DNA of 64,000 nt from Pseudoips prasinana (taxonomy: Eukaryota > Arthropoda > Insecta > Lepidoptera > Nolidae), in the NCBI GenBank assembly GCA_951640165.1, contig OX621252.1:22527934-22591933 (forward strand), in the 5' to 3' direction. Positions 55,801-64,000 of the stretch are shown in pieces. Position numbers and translations under genes: made by a program. Each line of letters begins with the position of its first letter. The stretch's first letter is position 1. The notes beneath the pieces are model-generated. The model did not search any database. It saw nothing but the letters and a program-made list of their open reading frames with translations, and had not been told where the DNA came from.

Positions 55801-57055
55801 AGGAAATATTACTAGAGTTTTTTAAAATACTTGAGTCTAACTTCCAGTCTTATTGCACCAAACTATCAAAACATTAAAAAAACTAATGAAATGTTAAAAA
55901 CAATCGCCTATATTACCCAAAATCATTCTCATAAGTCACATACTACTTGCCTCATACCAATGGGTATGAGATAAAAAATAACCACATTATTTTAGTATTG
56001 CATCTGGGCTGAAACATTCATTAACCTTGAGTAATAACAAAAATTCAATTATCTAACGGGCGTGTATTACGATTTTGCAACCAGATGAAAATCGGCGAAT
56101 TGACAAATAAAAATCGTAAATCTGTTAATAGCCAGTAATATCGGAAGATCAGCACAGAAATGTAGTATTCGCTGAGATTCATTGAGGGCCATTTTTAATG
56201 CCACAACTAAAATTATTGCACATTTTCCATGTGTGATGAAAATAAAAGATTTTATTACTTTATTCTTATTATTAATATTTTCCAAAGAAAATATTACTGG
56301 CTATTCACATAATTATTTATGATTATTATATTTTATTTAAATTAACTTTCTTTTGGTTATACCGAAAAACATTTTATATTTCTATTGATTATACGCAATA
56401 CCTCTACATATTATCGAAAGGACCCTCCAAAAAAGGAATATAAAATTGTCACGTTTCTTATCATCTAAAATTATTTTCATTCCTTGACTCAATTCTGCGA
56501 TGTCATAATTCGATATTTTAGTCATGAATGACACTAAAACCAATACCCATAGTTCATTTTCACAAATATTATTTAAATTTCTAAGATTACAAATAACAGA
56601 AAGGTAAAAATCTCCTAACAGCTCTTAATAATACATGTCACATCTGTCTCAAATTTTACACTGCTATATATCAAAATATTGTTTGCTAATGCTATTGAAT
56701 AAACAGCAGGTTAATTTGATGTATTCAGTCAGTATAAAGTGGCTTCAACGTTTAATTTTCCATACAAATGAATATTAACTTAACTGGCAACGGAAAATTA
56801 GCAAACAAATTAATTCACTTTATGACTACTTTTGAAGCTAATTAAAGGTAAACAATAACTTTAATTTCGTTCGCTCGTTGTTATTTTATAGTGTGTCGTG
56901 TTAGCTAGATAAAGTTTAAACAAAATAAACGTTAGAGGGAGGAGATCGATTATATTTTTATTCTTCGCATCCGTTAATCTTTTACACATAATAATAATTC
57001 GAATTGAAAGTTTAAAAATTAGATATATATGATGATGAACCTATTTACTTATCGT
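55801..57055. other. Intronic stretch, nothing recognised
   Basis: Unique AT-rich sequence. The frame 56067-56285 on the minus strand has no motif. Confidence 0.5.
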
Positions 57056-57059
57056 ATGG

Positions 57060-57275
57060 CCAGATATTAGCCTGGTGTCAGAGTTGTTCAAGCCGCCCAG
57101 TATGCCTCTGACATGGCTTAACGACTGTTGTCTGAAACCGGGACTGACAGCTAAACGTGCCGTCCGAAGCCCGGAGACGTTCAGAAATTAAACCACTTTG
57201 CCGGTCACCCATCTGTGGACAGACCGCGAGCCTAGTTGCTTAACCTCGCCGATCACTTACGGACCGGCATCTAAC
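57060..57275 (-). mobile_element. 5S-rRNA-like SINE, copy 3 (best 5S match)
   Basis: On the minus strand: GATGCCGGTCCGTAAGTGAT, CGGCGAGGTTAAGCAACTAG, GCTCGCGGTCTGTCC and ACAGATGGGTGACCGGCAAA. TTAAGCA, CGCGGT and GATGGGTGACCG coincide with conserved positions of 5S rRNA, including the box C region. The body ends CAACTCTGACACCAGGC. Confidence 0.78.
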
Positions 57276-57286
57276 TATGATGATAC

Positions 57287-57287
<1 letters not shown>

Positions 57288-57355
<68 letters not shown>
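57288..57355. repeat. (TA)n microsatellite
   Basis: About 68 bp of pure TA next to the 5S-like SINE head. Confidence 0.96.
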
Positions 57356-57357
<2 letters not shown>

Positions 57358-57924
57358 TACGTATTTAATTCTTTTTTATTTAGTTTGTTTTCTATATTAT
57401 CACGTATCCAAGAGTACATTCAGTCAGACGTCGGAATGAATAGTCAGACACTCCTGGCAGTTACCCATTTATTAGGTAGAGACGGATAATTTCCGCTATT
57501 CGGAGTACCCTTTCTTCTTTTCCTACATAGGTTGTCAGGCAAAGATCGCATTTTAGTGACAAGGTGGACCCAAATATACTTTAACATTTTGTTCTGGAAC
57601 TACTTGTAAGTTGAACAGAAATCATTTTATAATAATAAACACAATCGTGCACGTATATTTTAATATATTTTTTCAATTCAATTTTAGCTGACTAAGTAAT
57701 TTTATCTTAATCCTGATGTTAACTACGAAAGTGCTCGACGAATTCTAGCTATCAAAATTCCTCTGTAATTTATGCGATCCTGATTCTAGTCCAAGTTCTG
57801 TGGTAAACTAGATTTGCGAAGAAACATGAATACAAAATATTCGCTTCAGTTTCATATATGTACCACTAAACTAATCTTTTATGTAAATATGTATTTCTGT
57901 GTGCAATAATGTCTAAATAAATAA

Positions 57925-58135
57925 TAATATGCTTGTATTATGGAAACCAGATAACTGATATACTACATATGCTACTTTTCTTTTGTATATACATACTTAT
58001 TTATACCCAGACTCAACAACCCACAGAAACAGCCATGTTCATGCGCACAAATTTTAATATCTGTTTTGAATGGGAATCGAACCCACGACCTTCGGTGTGA
58101 AAGGCAAGTATCTACAAACCACACCAACCGTCCGT
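57925..58135 (-). mobile_element. tRNA-derived SINE (27.5/30.7-kb family)
   Basis: On the minus strand the head has GGTGTGGTTTGTAGATACTT and GTGGGTTCGATTCCCATTC (B box). The body reads AATTTGTGCGCATGAACATG, GTTGAGTCTGGGTATAAA, GTAGCATATGTAGTATATCA and GTTATCTGGTTTCCATAATA, matching 30690-30945. Confidence 0.8.
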
Positions 58136-58309
58136 CCGGTTACAGTTACAAAAAGAAAGTAAATAATATTTTTATTCGTTATCTTTTAAAAATTTATTTA
58201 TATAACAATAATTACATTAAATTCAATTATTACTAATAAGAAGAAATTTATTTAATAAGAAATTTTAACTATAATGCTATAAACTAAACTAAAATAAACT
58301 AACTAAAGG

Positions 58310-58460
58310 CAATCCATTAAGCGCTCCGCATCGGCATCAAAGGGTATCGTGCCCAGAAGGCTGGCAGCATTGCCACGTTGTATGGCAATGCTTATTCTCT
58401 GTGCAAAAAATAGACCAGCTCTCTGGTCACGTGTGGCGTCGTTATCTTGTATCCAAAGTA
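58310..58460 (-). pseudogene. LINE C-terminal fragment, QRG-NAAS family, second copy
   Basis: On the minus strand a frame running from about 58436 down to 58318 reads [39 protein letters not shown]. It matches the end of 24850-25245 (QRLRIVIQRGHAASILGT). It is too short to appear as an ORF, and the upstream part is missing or decayed. Confidence 0.75.
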
Positions 58461-58711
58461 TAAGCTTTGTTTAATTTTTGCTAAATGACGCTGTTAGATA
58501 TGTGCCGAATAAAATTTAATAGTTGGAAGGTGTTTTTAATATGATATGATCTTCCACATACAACTGTGAACATATCAATCGGTCATGTTTCGAAATAACA
58601 AAGCCGAGATGGATGACACCTACATCCTCGGGAAGGGTGTTAGTAAGGAAATCCTAAATTTGTTCTGCAAGTGTGTATCGTTCGTAGCTTAACGCTGAGC
58701 GCTTATCCCGG

Positions 58712-58935
58712 ATTGGTAGATGGTGCTGGTTGGAGACCCACCGGACGATTAAATTCATGATTTTCCATTTTTGTGATATACCGAATATTTATTTACTTGT
58801 TATTTATATATTATTTTATTATAGTTATTATATTGGTAGATGGTGCTGGTTGGAGACCCACCGGACGATTACATTTATGATTTCCCATTTTTGTGATATG
58901 CCAAATTTTTATTTATTTGTTATTTATTTAAATGC
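58712..58935. repeat. 120-bp tandem duplication
   Basis: TTGGTAGATGGTGCTGGTTG, GAGACCCACCGGACGATTA and TTTTTGTGATAT.CC start at 58713 and again at 58833. The second copy fades near 58935. Confidence 0.92.
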
Positions 58936-58997
58936 AATAACATCTCTCTTTAATATAGCTTGTGTAAAACTTGTGCCCAACGATTAAAAATTAAAAC

Positions 58998-59200
58998 TTG
59001 CGTAGTATGATTTATTACAATCTTAAGCGAGTAGGTATAGACGGCTCAGCAGTCTCAGGTCGCTCGCGTTCAAACTGCTTTTGGCGATAAAGTACCAATT
59101 AAATCAACTGTTAATAGCTGATTTTCAGGATTCAAAACGCGATGGTATCAATGTTAGTGACAAGGTTCATGTTACCGTCCCGTGGTCACAGTTATCCTGT
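58998..59200 (+). pseudogene. Decayed mariner transposase N-terminal fragment
   Basis: ATGATTTATTACAATCTTAA (MIYYNL), then in another frame FQTAFGDKVPIKSTV, then a GFKTRWYQC-like remnant of the EFKRGR region. It parallels 17437-17800 at DNA level. No catalytic domain remains. Confidence 0.75.
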
Positions 59201-59249
59201 GCGAGATTTAAATCTTAATAACTGCGACATATTTACATTAAGCCTTGTG

Positions 59250-59345
59250 ATTTCCGGCCTACAAATAATAACAGCGCCACCCCATACCATCCCGTTGCTG
59301 TTGTAAAAGGCGACTAAGGAATACACCAGGTAGTCGGCCACCAGT
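59250..59345. repeat. LINE-derived repeat fragment, third copy
   Basis: TTTCCGGCCTACAAATAATAACAGCGCCACC..CATACCATCCCGTTG and AGGCGACTAAGGAATACACC match 16340-16420. Confidence 0.6.
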
Positions 59346-61563
59346 TATTTGTCTATCACTATCTGTTATCTGCTTATTCTGTGGCCAGTCCGTAGTATAA
59401 TGATTAGTCTCGCAGTTTTCCATTGAGCACCGGTCACCACAGTCTACGCTGTGTACAACAAAAACATGTAAATAGACGGTACGTAAAAATTGGTATGGAA
59501 TATAGTGACAGGTTAGGAGATGTAGATTTACAGCTACTATCCCAAAACTAAGCAGCAATCGACTGTTTGCATTTTTCTATTGAGCCAAAACGAACTAAAG
59601 TGGCAAGTCTGCGGTCTGCCGCTAAACGAACTGCCGCTGAACAAGTGGGTATTATATCTTTGTAGTATTATCGTACAGTAAATAGCAATTGGAACACAAC
59701 CATTTTTTTGCCATAAGTTATTGCAGTACTCCGTAGAAATAACCATAAATTATGCACCATGATAATGACAGCCATATTTTTTAAACGGAGATCATCGTAC
59801 GTTTAGTTATTACCTGCGACAATACCACGCGTCTTCGTCCTATTCTGAAAAAAACATTACTTATTTACACGGTAAACTATTTCCATCAGCAGAAGATGTT
59901 GTTGAAGAGTGCCAAAAGTATGTTTTCGAGGTTACCACGAAGAAGTGGAATAAATATTTTCAAAGTAGGTTTCTTCGTATGAAAATAGTATCGAAACTAA
60001 GAAATAATGTTTTTAGGAACAATAAGTTCATTTGTGAACAGTTATAATACTCTCGTCTCTTATTAATACTGGAAATGGTTGGAGTGTTACACATTTTTTT
60101 TTGTTGTGTACTTCATAATTTATGACAACTAAATAAAAATTTTGAAGTATATAAAACTACAGAAAACAAATTTAATACAATAATTATGCTTATATTAAGC
60201 GGATTGTTTCATTATTATGTGTGAAGCAAAGCAAGAGATGTAACCACAATTTCAAAATGAAAGATATATTTTTTATAATTGTGTCTTCTTTGTTCAAAAA
60301 TAATACTAACGAAATGAGAATAACAATATGAACAAGTAAAATTATGATAAAAGGATGACTGTAAACACCAAAAAAGTGTGTCGTGTTCACTATATTTTAT
60401 CATAATAAATAACAAAACGATTTTTCTAAAAATAAATTATTATTTCAGACATAAAATCTAAGCAAAGTTTTATCATAAAGCTCCGAGGCTTACACTAAGT
60501 GCTTTTAAGTCCACATTAAGTTTCAGTCATTAGGGGAATTACTTTATATGCTACAACTTTGAAGACTCTCTATTTTGATGTTTAAACAGCAAAACAAGAT
60601 AAATTGGGCAACTACGAAATTTATTCATAAGTTTGTCACTGGTGATTGGACTTTGAATGCCCAAAGATTCTTTGTCAGAAAAAAACGATTCCTATACTGT
60701 AGAACCTACTATACATAAAAATAAAAGCCTTGACACATGCATGGCATGGATGACATGGATGGCATGGATGACAAGTGGCGTAGTAGCTATTTTTGCCTTT
60801 AGGCTTCCTCTGTATCGCCTTACATCAAAGGTGAGCGGGGGTCCAAGCAGTCTAGCACATAACGTAACTCGCGCCAGATGGCCACCCCCTTTGGTGTCCA
60901 AATGTCGGCTAAAGTCGATTACTGGTGTGGAGATGCATGAGAGGGTCCGTTTTTAGATGCGTTTTGTACAAATGTCGCTCTACGTTAATACACGATGATG
61001 CGGACCACATGTGATGGTCATACTATTGACAAGCGAATACCATATATAGGCTTATGTATAGTATTAAAAGTGTTTCTAATAATCATCACTTGTTCAAGAT
61101 AAGTCATGATATATCCCGAGTGTTTAAGACATTCCTGAGACGACAATGCTTACGACAGATGACGACCATGGTATATTTGACTGCCGCTACCAGCAAGAGC
61201 CAGTAGTTACGTGCAAATGCTAAGTATTACGGTATTATGTGCTACATGCTACGCTACTACGTGCTACGAGGTGTGCGATATTGCTTTTTTCTCAATCATT
61301 AAGGAACGAACCTTCTCAGGTCAAATTTTAACTACGTTTTTTATACAGTTGACACCACTTTTGATGCGTTACACACATCATCATGATAACATCATGATGA
61401 TGTACTTTGAAAATAATAAATAGTTTTGGTACTGCAATTGTTTCGATAAATGTTGTGTTAATAGTACCTAAATTGACGCCAGTACAAAACGTTTTTACAT
61501 AGTAAAGTTGCATGATCTACAGATAGAATCTAACAATTAACATAATATGAAATTATCAAATAC
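59346..61563. other. Intronic stretch upstream of exon B, little recognised
   Basis: 60735-60775 has a short imperfect repeat of ATGGCATGGATGAC. 60800-60950 is GC-richer and may be a transposon fragment. The remainder is AT-rich with no supported gene. Confidence 0.45.
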
Positions 61564-61640
61564 CTGTTAAACCAGTCGTCTGTATATCTCGGGTACGGGA
61601 AAGGATCATTACTGCTGAAGTCATACGAGGCCTCTGCATT
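61564..61640 (-). CDS. amon: Prohormone convertase 2 (amontillado), internal exon A (partial gene)
   Basis: This 77-bp exon is read on the minus strand. It is bounded by a TTTTAG acceptor just above 61640 and a GTATTT donor just below 61564. It starts in phase 0 and encodes 25 codons, beginning NAEASYDFSS and ending DDWFN, plus two bases (AG) that complete a serine codon in the next exon. The segment matches the PC2 type of subtilisin/kexin-like convertases just ahead of the catalytic histidine motif. In the family this stretch lies inside the peptidase S8 domain, after the catalytic aspartate, whose exon is not in the window. PC2 cleaves prohormones and neuropeptide precursors at dibasic sites in dense-core vesicles. 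The next exon is 6.9 kb away at 54614-54702. It is too short to show as an open frame. Confidence rests on the exact splice-phase fit. Confidence 0.93.
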
Positions 61641-61946
61641 CTAAAACAAGAAAAGAAACTTTTTATTATTATGTTCCACAATGTTGTTCAACGACTGCTG
61701 GTAATTCTTGTCGTTCGAGAACACAAATTGCTTGCCAAGGGGGCTGTGAGAGCACACTCAAAGCTTAAGGATGTTTTTATGAGGCCAGCATCCATCTTTA
61801 CGCATAATATTATGGCGCTGCAAAATTTTACCTCAGAAAAGATCACGCGATTCTTTTAAATGAGTAACATTTCGCCAATTACAACGCATAATTCTGAATA
61901 AGCGGTGGTTTATACCTGTAAGCTTGGTTTGTACACCTTTTTTATA
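61641..61946. other. amon: Intron just upstream of amon exon A
   Basis: It holds the polypyrimidine-poor TTTCTTTTCTTGTTTTAG acceptor region of exon A at its left edge. A plus-strand frame at 61671-61859 has no recognisable motif. The preceding amon exon, which should carry the catalytic aspartate, is not found up to 64000. Confidence 0.6.
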
Positions 61947-62097
61947 GAGGCAGGAGTTGACGTTCAAACGCAAAATTTTGATACTTTATTATGAATAGTA
62001 TGCGAATCACCCCCATGTATGTTCTACGATTTTGCGTAGTCATACATCATAAAGTATCTAAATTTTGCGTTTGAACGTCAACTCCTCGGCCCGCCTA
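61947..62097. mobile_element. ~150-bp inverted-repeat MITE
   Basis: GAGTTGACGTTCAAACGCAA, AATTTTGATACTTTA on the left faces TAAAGTATCTAAATTTTGCG, TTTGAACGTCAACTC on the right; about 40 bases pair with few mismatches. Target site not clear. Confidence 0.85.
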
Positions 62098-62149
62098 CCT
62101 GTATACGTGTTGATATCATCCCGCTCCCCAAGTATAGTAAAAAATAAAA

Positions 62150-62350
62150 CCAGCTAAGTGTGAGTCGGGTTGTAGAGTACACGAGACACGTAAGGCTGCG
62201 TACCGCCGAGAAAGTGATTATATTTTTTTATTTGTAACTTTTATAATTTTTTTATTTTCTAACGGTAATATAAATACTTAGTCTGCTGATAGAATGACAG
62301 AAGGCCAGATAGACGGACGGAAAAATGAACGGACTGACATATGGACAAAG
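62150..62350 (-). repeat. Decayed inverted copy of the GGGCTCCGTACCC repeat
   Basis: AACCAGCTAAGTGTGAGTCG at the left and CAGAAGGCCAGATAGACGGA toward the right correspond, in reverse, to CGACTCGCACTTGGCCGGTT and the GTCTGTCTGTCCGTC part of 62932-63515. Confidence 0.55.
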
Positions 62351-62373
62351 ATCTCCAGCATCCAGCGGCAAAC

Positions 62374-62567
62374 AAAAATAATAGAGGATTGTATCCACGT
62401 AGGTACACTTTAAAAAAGCGCCTGTAACAAGTCAGAACATATTTGTAGTAGTATTGTTAGTTGTACCTAAAAAAATAATAGAGGATTGCATCCACATAGG
62501 TACACTTTAAAAAAGCGCTTGTAACAAGTCAGAACATAATTGTAGTAGTATTGTTAGTTGTACCGAA
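62374..62567. repeat. 97-bp tandem duplication
   Basis: AAAAATAATAGAGGATTG starts at 62374 and 62471. The two units (ATCCAC.TAGGTACACTTTAA, GTAACAAGTCAGAACATA) differ at only a few bases. Confidence 0.93.
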
Positions 62568-62590
62568 TTATTTCTATGTACGTTCATGTA

Positions 62591-62922
62591 CAGACGCCAG
62601 CACATCAAGCTTCCCCAACCTGTCAAATTTCCCCTATTGAAAGTGTTCCTTATGCTTAAGGTAAGGGTCACCCCAACATTATCATGAGCTGTATAGTCAG
62701 CAGACTCGATTGTCTGTATGTGAGTCACTGCTGCAAGCTGTCCACCTCAGTGTTAAAAGAGTGGCAGTGATCGTGTGTGTATGTGTTGTTATAGGAATAC
62801 TAATATAGGTGTAAGAATTATTGTTACTAACAAATGTGAGTCATGTTACTTGAAATAAATAAATTATTATTATCTATAAAATAAATTAGACAGATTGGAG
62901 TAGCCGGATGTGCTAGAGTCTC
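62591..62922. mobile_element. 135-bp-type TA MITE interrupted by ~200 bp
   Basis: The left arm CAGACGCCAGCACATCAAGC, CCCCAACCTGTCAAATTTCC and the right arm AGACAGATTGGAGTAGCCGG, ATGTGCTAGAGTCTC match the ends of 25346-25480. TA flanks both ends. The interior from about 62645 to 62876 is foreign and ends TTGAAATAAATAAATTATTA, a retroelement-like 3' end. Confidence 0.8.
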
Positions 62923-62931
62923 TACATTTTT

Positions 62932-63515
62932 AGGGTTCCGTAGCCAAATGGCAAAAACGGAACCCTTATAGATTCGTCATGTCTGTCTGTCTGTCCGTCA
63001 GTATGTCACAGCTACTTTTTTCCGAAACTATAAGAGCTGTACTGCTGAAACTTGGTAAGTAGGTGTATTCTGTAAACCGCATTAAGATTTTTCTATAAAA
63101 ATAGATAAAGAACAATAATTTTGGGGTGTCGCATACATAGAACTGAAACTCAAATTTTTTTTTACATCGTACCCATACATGTGGGGTGACTATGAATAGG
63201 TCTTCAAAAATCATATTGAGGTTTCTAATATCATTTTTGTCTAAACTGAATAGTTTCACTTCCAAAGTAGTAAAATGAGTGTCGTCCCCCCCCCCCTGTA
63301 ACTTCTAAAATAAGAGAATGATAAAACTAAAAAACATATATGATGTACATTACCATAGAAACTAACAACGAAAATTGGTTTGAACGAGATCTAGCAAGTA
63401 GTTTTTTTTTAATAAGTTATAAACCGCAGTTAGCTTTCATTTAATCAACTGAAAAACTTGCTGCTACGGAGCCCTTCATGTGCGAGTCCGACTCGCACTT
63501 GGCCGGTTTTATTAG
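62932..63515 (+). repeat. Interspersed repeat (GGGTTCCGTAGCC family), long copy
   Basis: AGGGTTCCGTAGCCAAATGG, CGTCATGTCTGTCTGTCTG and, at the right, GAGCCCTTCATGTGCGAGTC, CGACTCGCACTTGGCCGGTT. It matches 49819-50066 at both ends but has a longer, different middle. A C-run at 63286-63297 is notable. Confidence 0.8.
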
Positions 63516-64000
63516 ATATGCGTCCATTTCCATTGAGTATAGGAGGGTTATACGATTGTCCTTTCCGGAAATTATTGTTATTGCCCCAACAAACTGTACG
63601 GTACAAAGAGGTTTGCCCAACGGTTGTTTTTATTAGGTACTCCAGTTGTTTACGTAGGCTGTTTTCAATCTCAACAAAGCTGAATTGTATAATTTATAGG
63701 CCTATAAAACAAAGAGTGATTGAAGTGTTTTGTTTATTTTGTGTTTAATTTCTCAAATGGTGTAATATTTTAACATTTCCTCTTGAATCTGAATATTTCT
63801 TATTTAACGCTAATGACATGCGCCAAGAAAAAAACTTTTTTTTTTTTGAAGACAGCGCACTAGGGAATCTATTCCCTGTGTCGCGGGGTACTTTACAAAC
63901 ATATAATAGACGGACACAAATTACATCCAGAATCAGAACAACTCAATACTCAATTCTTTATTGCATTCCACAATGTATGTCTAGGTGGTAGGTACAAATG
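63516..64000. other. Right-edge intronic sequence, nothing recognised
   Basis: The frame 63458-63748 begins inside the repeat and has no motif. T-rich tract at 63835-63847. Confidence 0.45.

Larger units (their letters stand above)
54703..61563 (-). other. amon: amon intron between exons A and B
   Basis: This 6,861-bp intron runs from the GTATTT donor to the TTGCACAG acceptor. It contains two 5S-like SINEs, a TA microsatellite, a tRNA-type SINE, a LINE C-terminal fragment, a 120-bp tandem repeat, a mariner relic and otherwise featureless AT-rich sequence. No coding exon was found. Confidence 0.9.

Noticed and set aside
57060..57275. True 5S rRNA gene
   Set aside because: Only the 3' half of 5S is recognisable, it is diverged, and it continues into a repeated SINE body without a terminator.

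Overview
The window looks like one intron-dominated piece of a lepidopteran (moth or butterfly) nuclear gene. It is AT-rich and packed with transposon relics of lepidopteran type: tRNA-derived SINEs, small elements ending in the CTAG hairpin, RTE-like LINE tails ending in GAT repeats, and a CsRn1-like Ty3/gypsy element. The only host protein-coding sequence I can support is three consecutive internal exons on the minus strand of neuroendocrine (prohormone) convertase 2, called amontillado (amon) in flies. The exons are at 61564-61640, 54614-54702 and 15671-15846. Their splice signals and phases join perfectly (phase 2, then phase 1), and together they encode 112 complete codons plus two codons split across the splice junctions, from the peptidase S8 domain, including the catalytic histidine. 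The introns are 6,861 bp and 38,767 bp. The flanking introns run off both ends of the window. I found no exon of this gene in 1-15670 or 61641-64000, so the whole window is probably inside this one gene.

Layout. 1-12.7 kb (downstream intron): a 378-bp satellite, an almost perfect 1,471-bp tandem duplication, SINE and LINE tails, and an inverted pair of Helitron-like elements. 12.75-14.02 kb: a complete mariner with intact ends and a dead transposase. 14.4-15.1 kb: a reverse transcriptase fragment. 15.67-15.85 kb: amon exon. 16-35 kb: a 5S-rRNA-like SINE, a Tourist-like MITE, mariner relics, several LINE C-terminal fragments, a 186-bp array built on a Helitron-like 5' end, tRNA-derived SINEs, an R1-like LINE, and an ABA'B' local duplication. 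35.4-39.9 kb: a near full-length but broken LINE. 40.3-41.2 kb: an element with long terminal inverted repeats. 41.86-49.23 kb: a Helitron-like element sitting in a TA microsatellite and itself interrupted by a 5.3-kb CsRn1-type LTR retrotransposon (LTRs, primer-binding site, gag, pol, 6-bp target duplication). 49-54.6 kb: more Helitron-like copies and sparse sequence. 54.61-54.70 kb: amon exon. 55-61.5 kb: two 5S-like SINEs, TA microsatellite, LINE and mariner relics. 61.56-61.64 kb: amon exon. 61.9-64 kb: inverted-repeat MITEs and other repeats.

How it works together: transcription of amon (right to left) must cross all of this, with the exons as small GC-richer islands. None of the mobile elements appears autonomous now; every coding element has stops, frameshifts or truncations. 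I did not find a convincing new multi-gene system. The best candidates for novelty are structural: the Helitron-end tandem array, a recurring set of perfect short-spacer inverted duplications, the shared terminal hairpin linking several unrelated small elements, and the 5S-like SINEs. Family names for repeats come from recognised motifs, not database searches.
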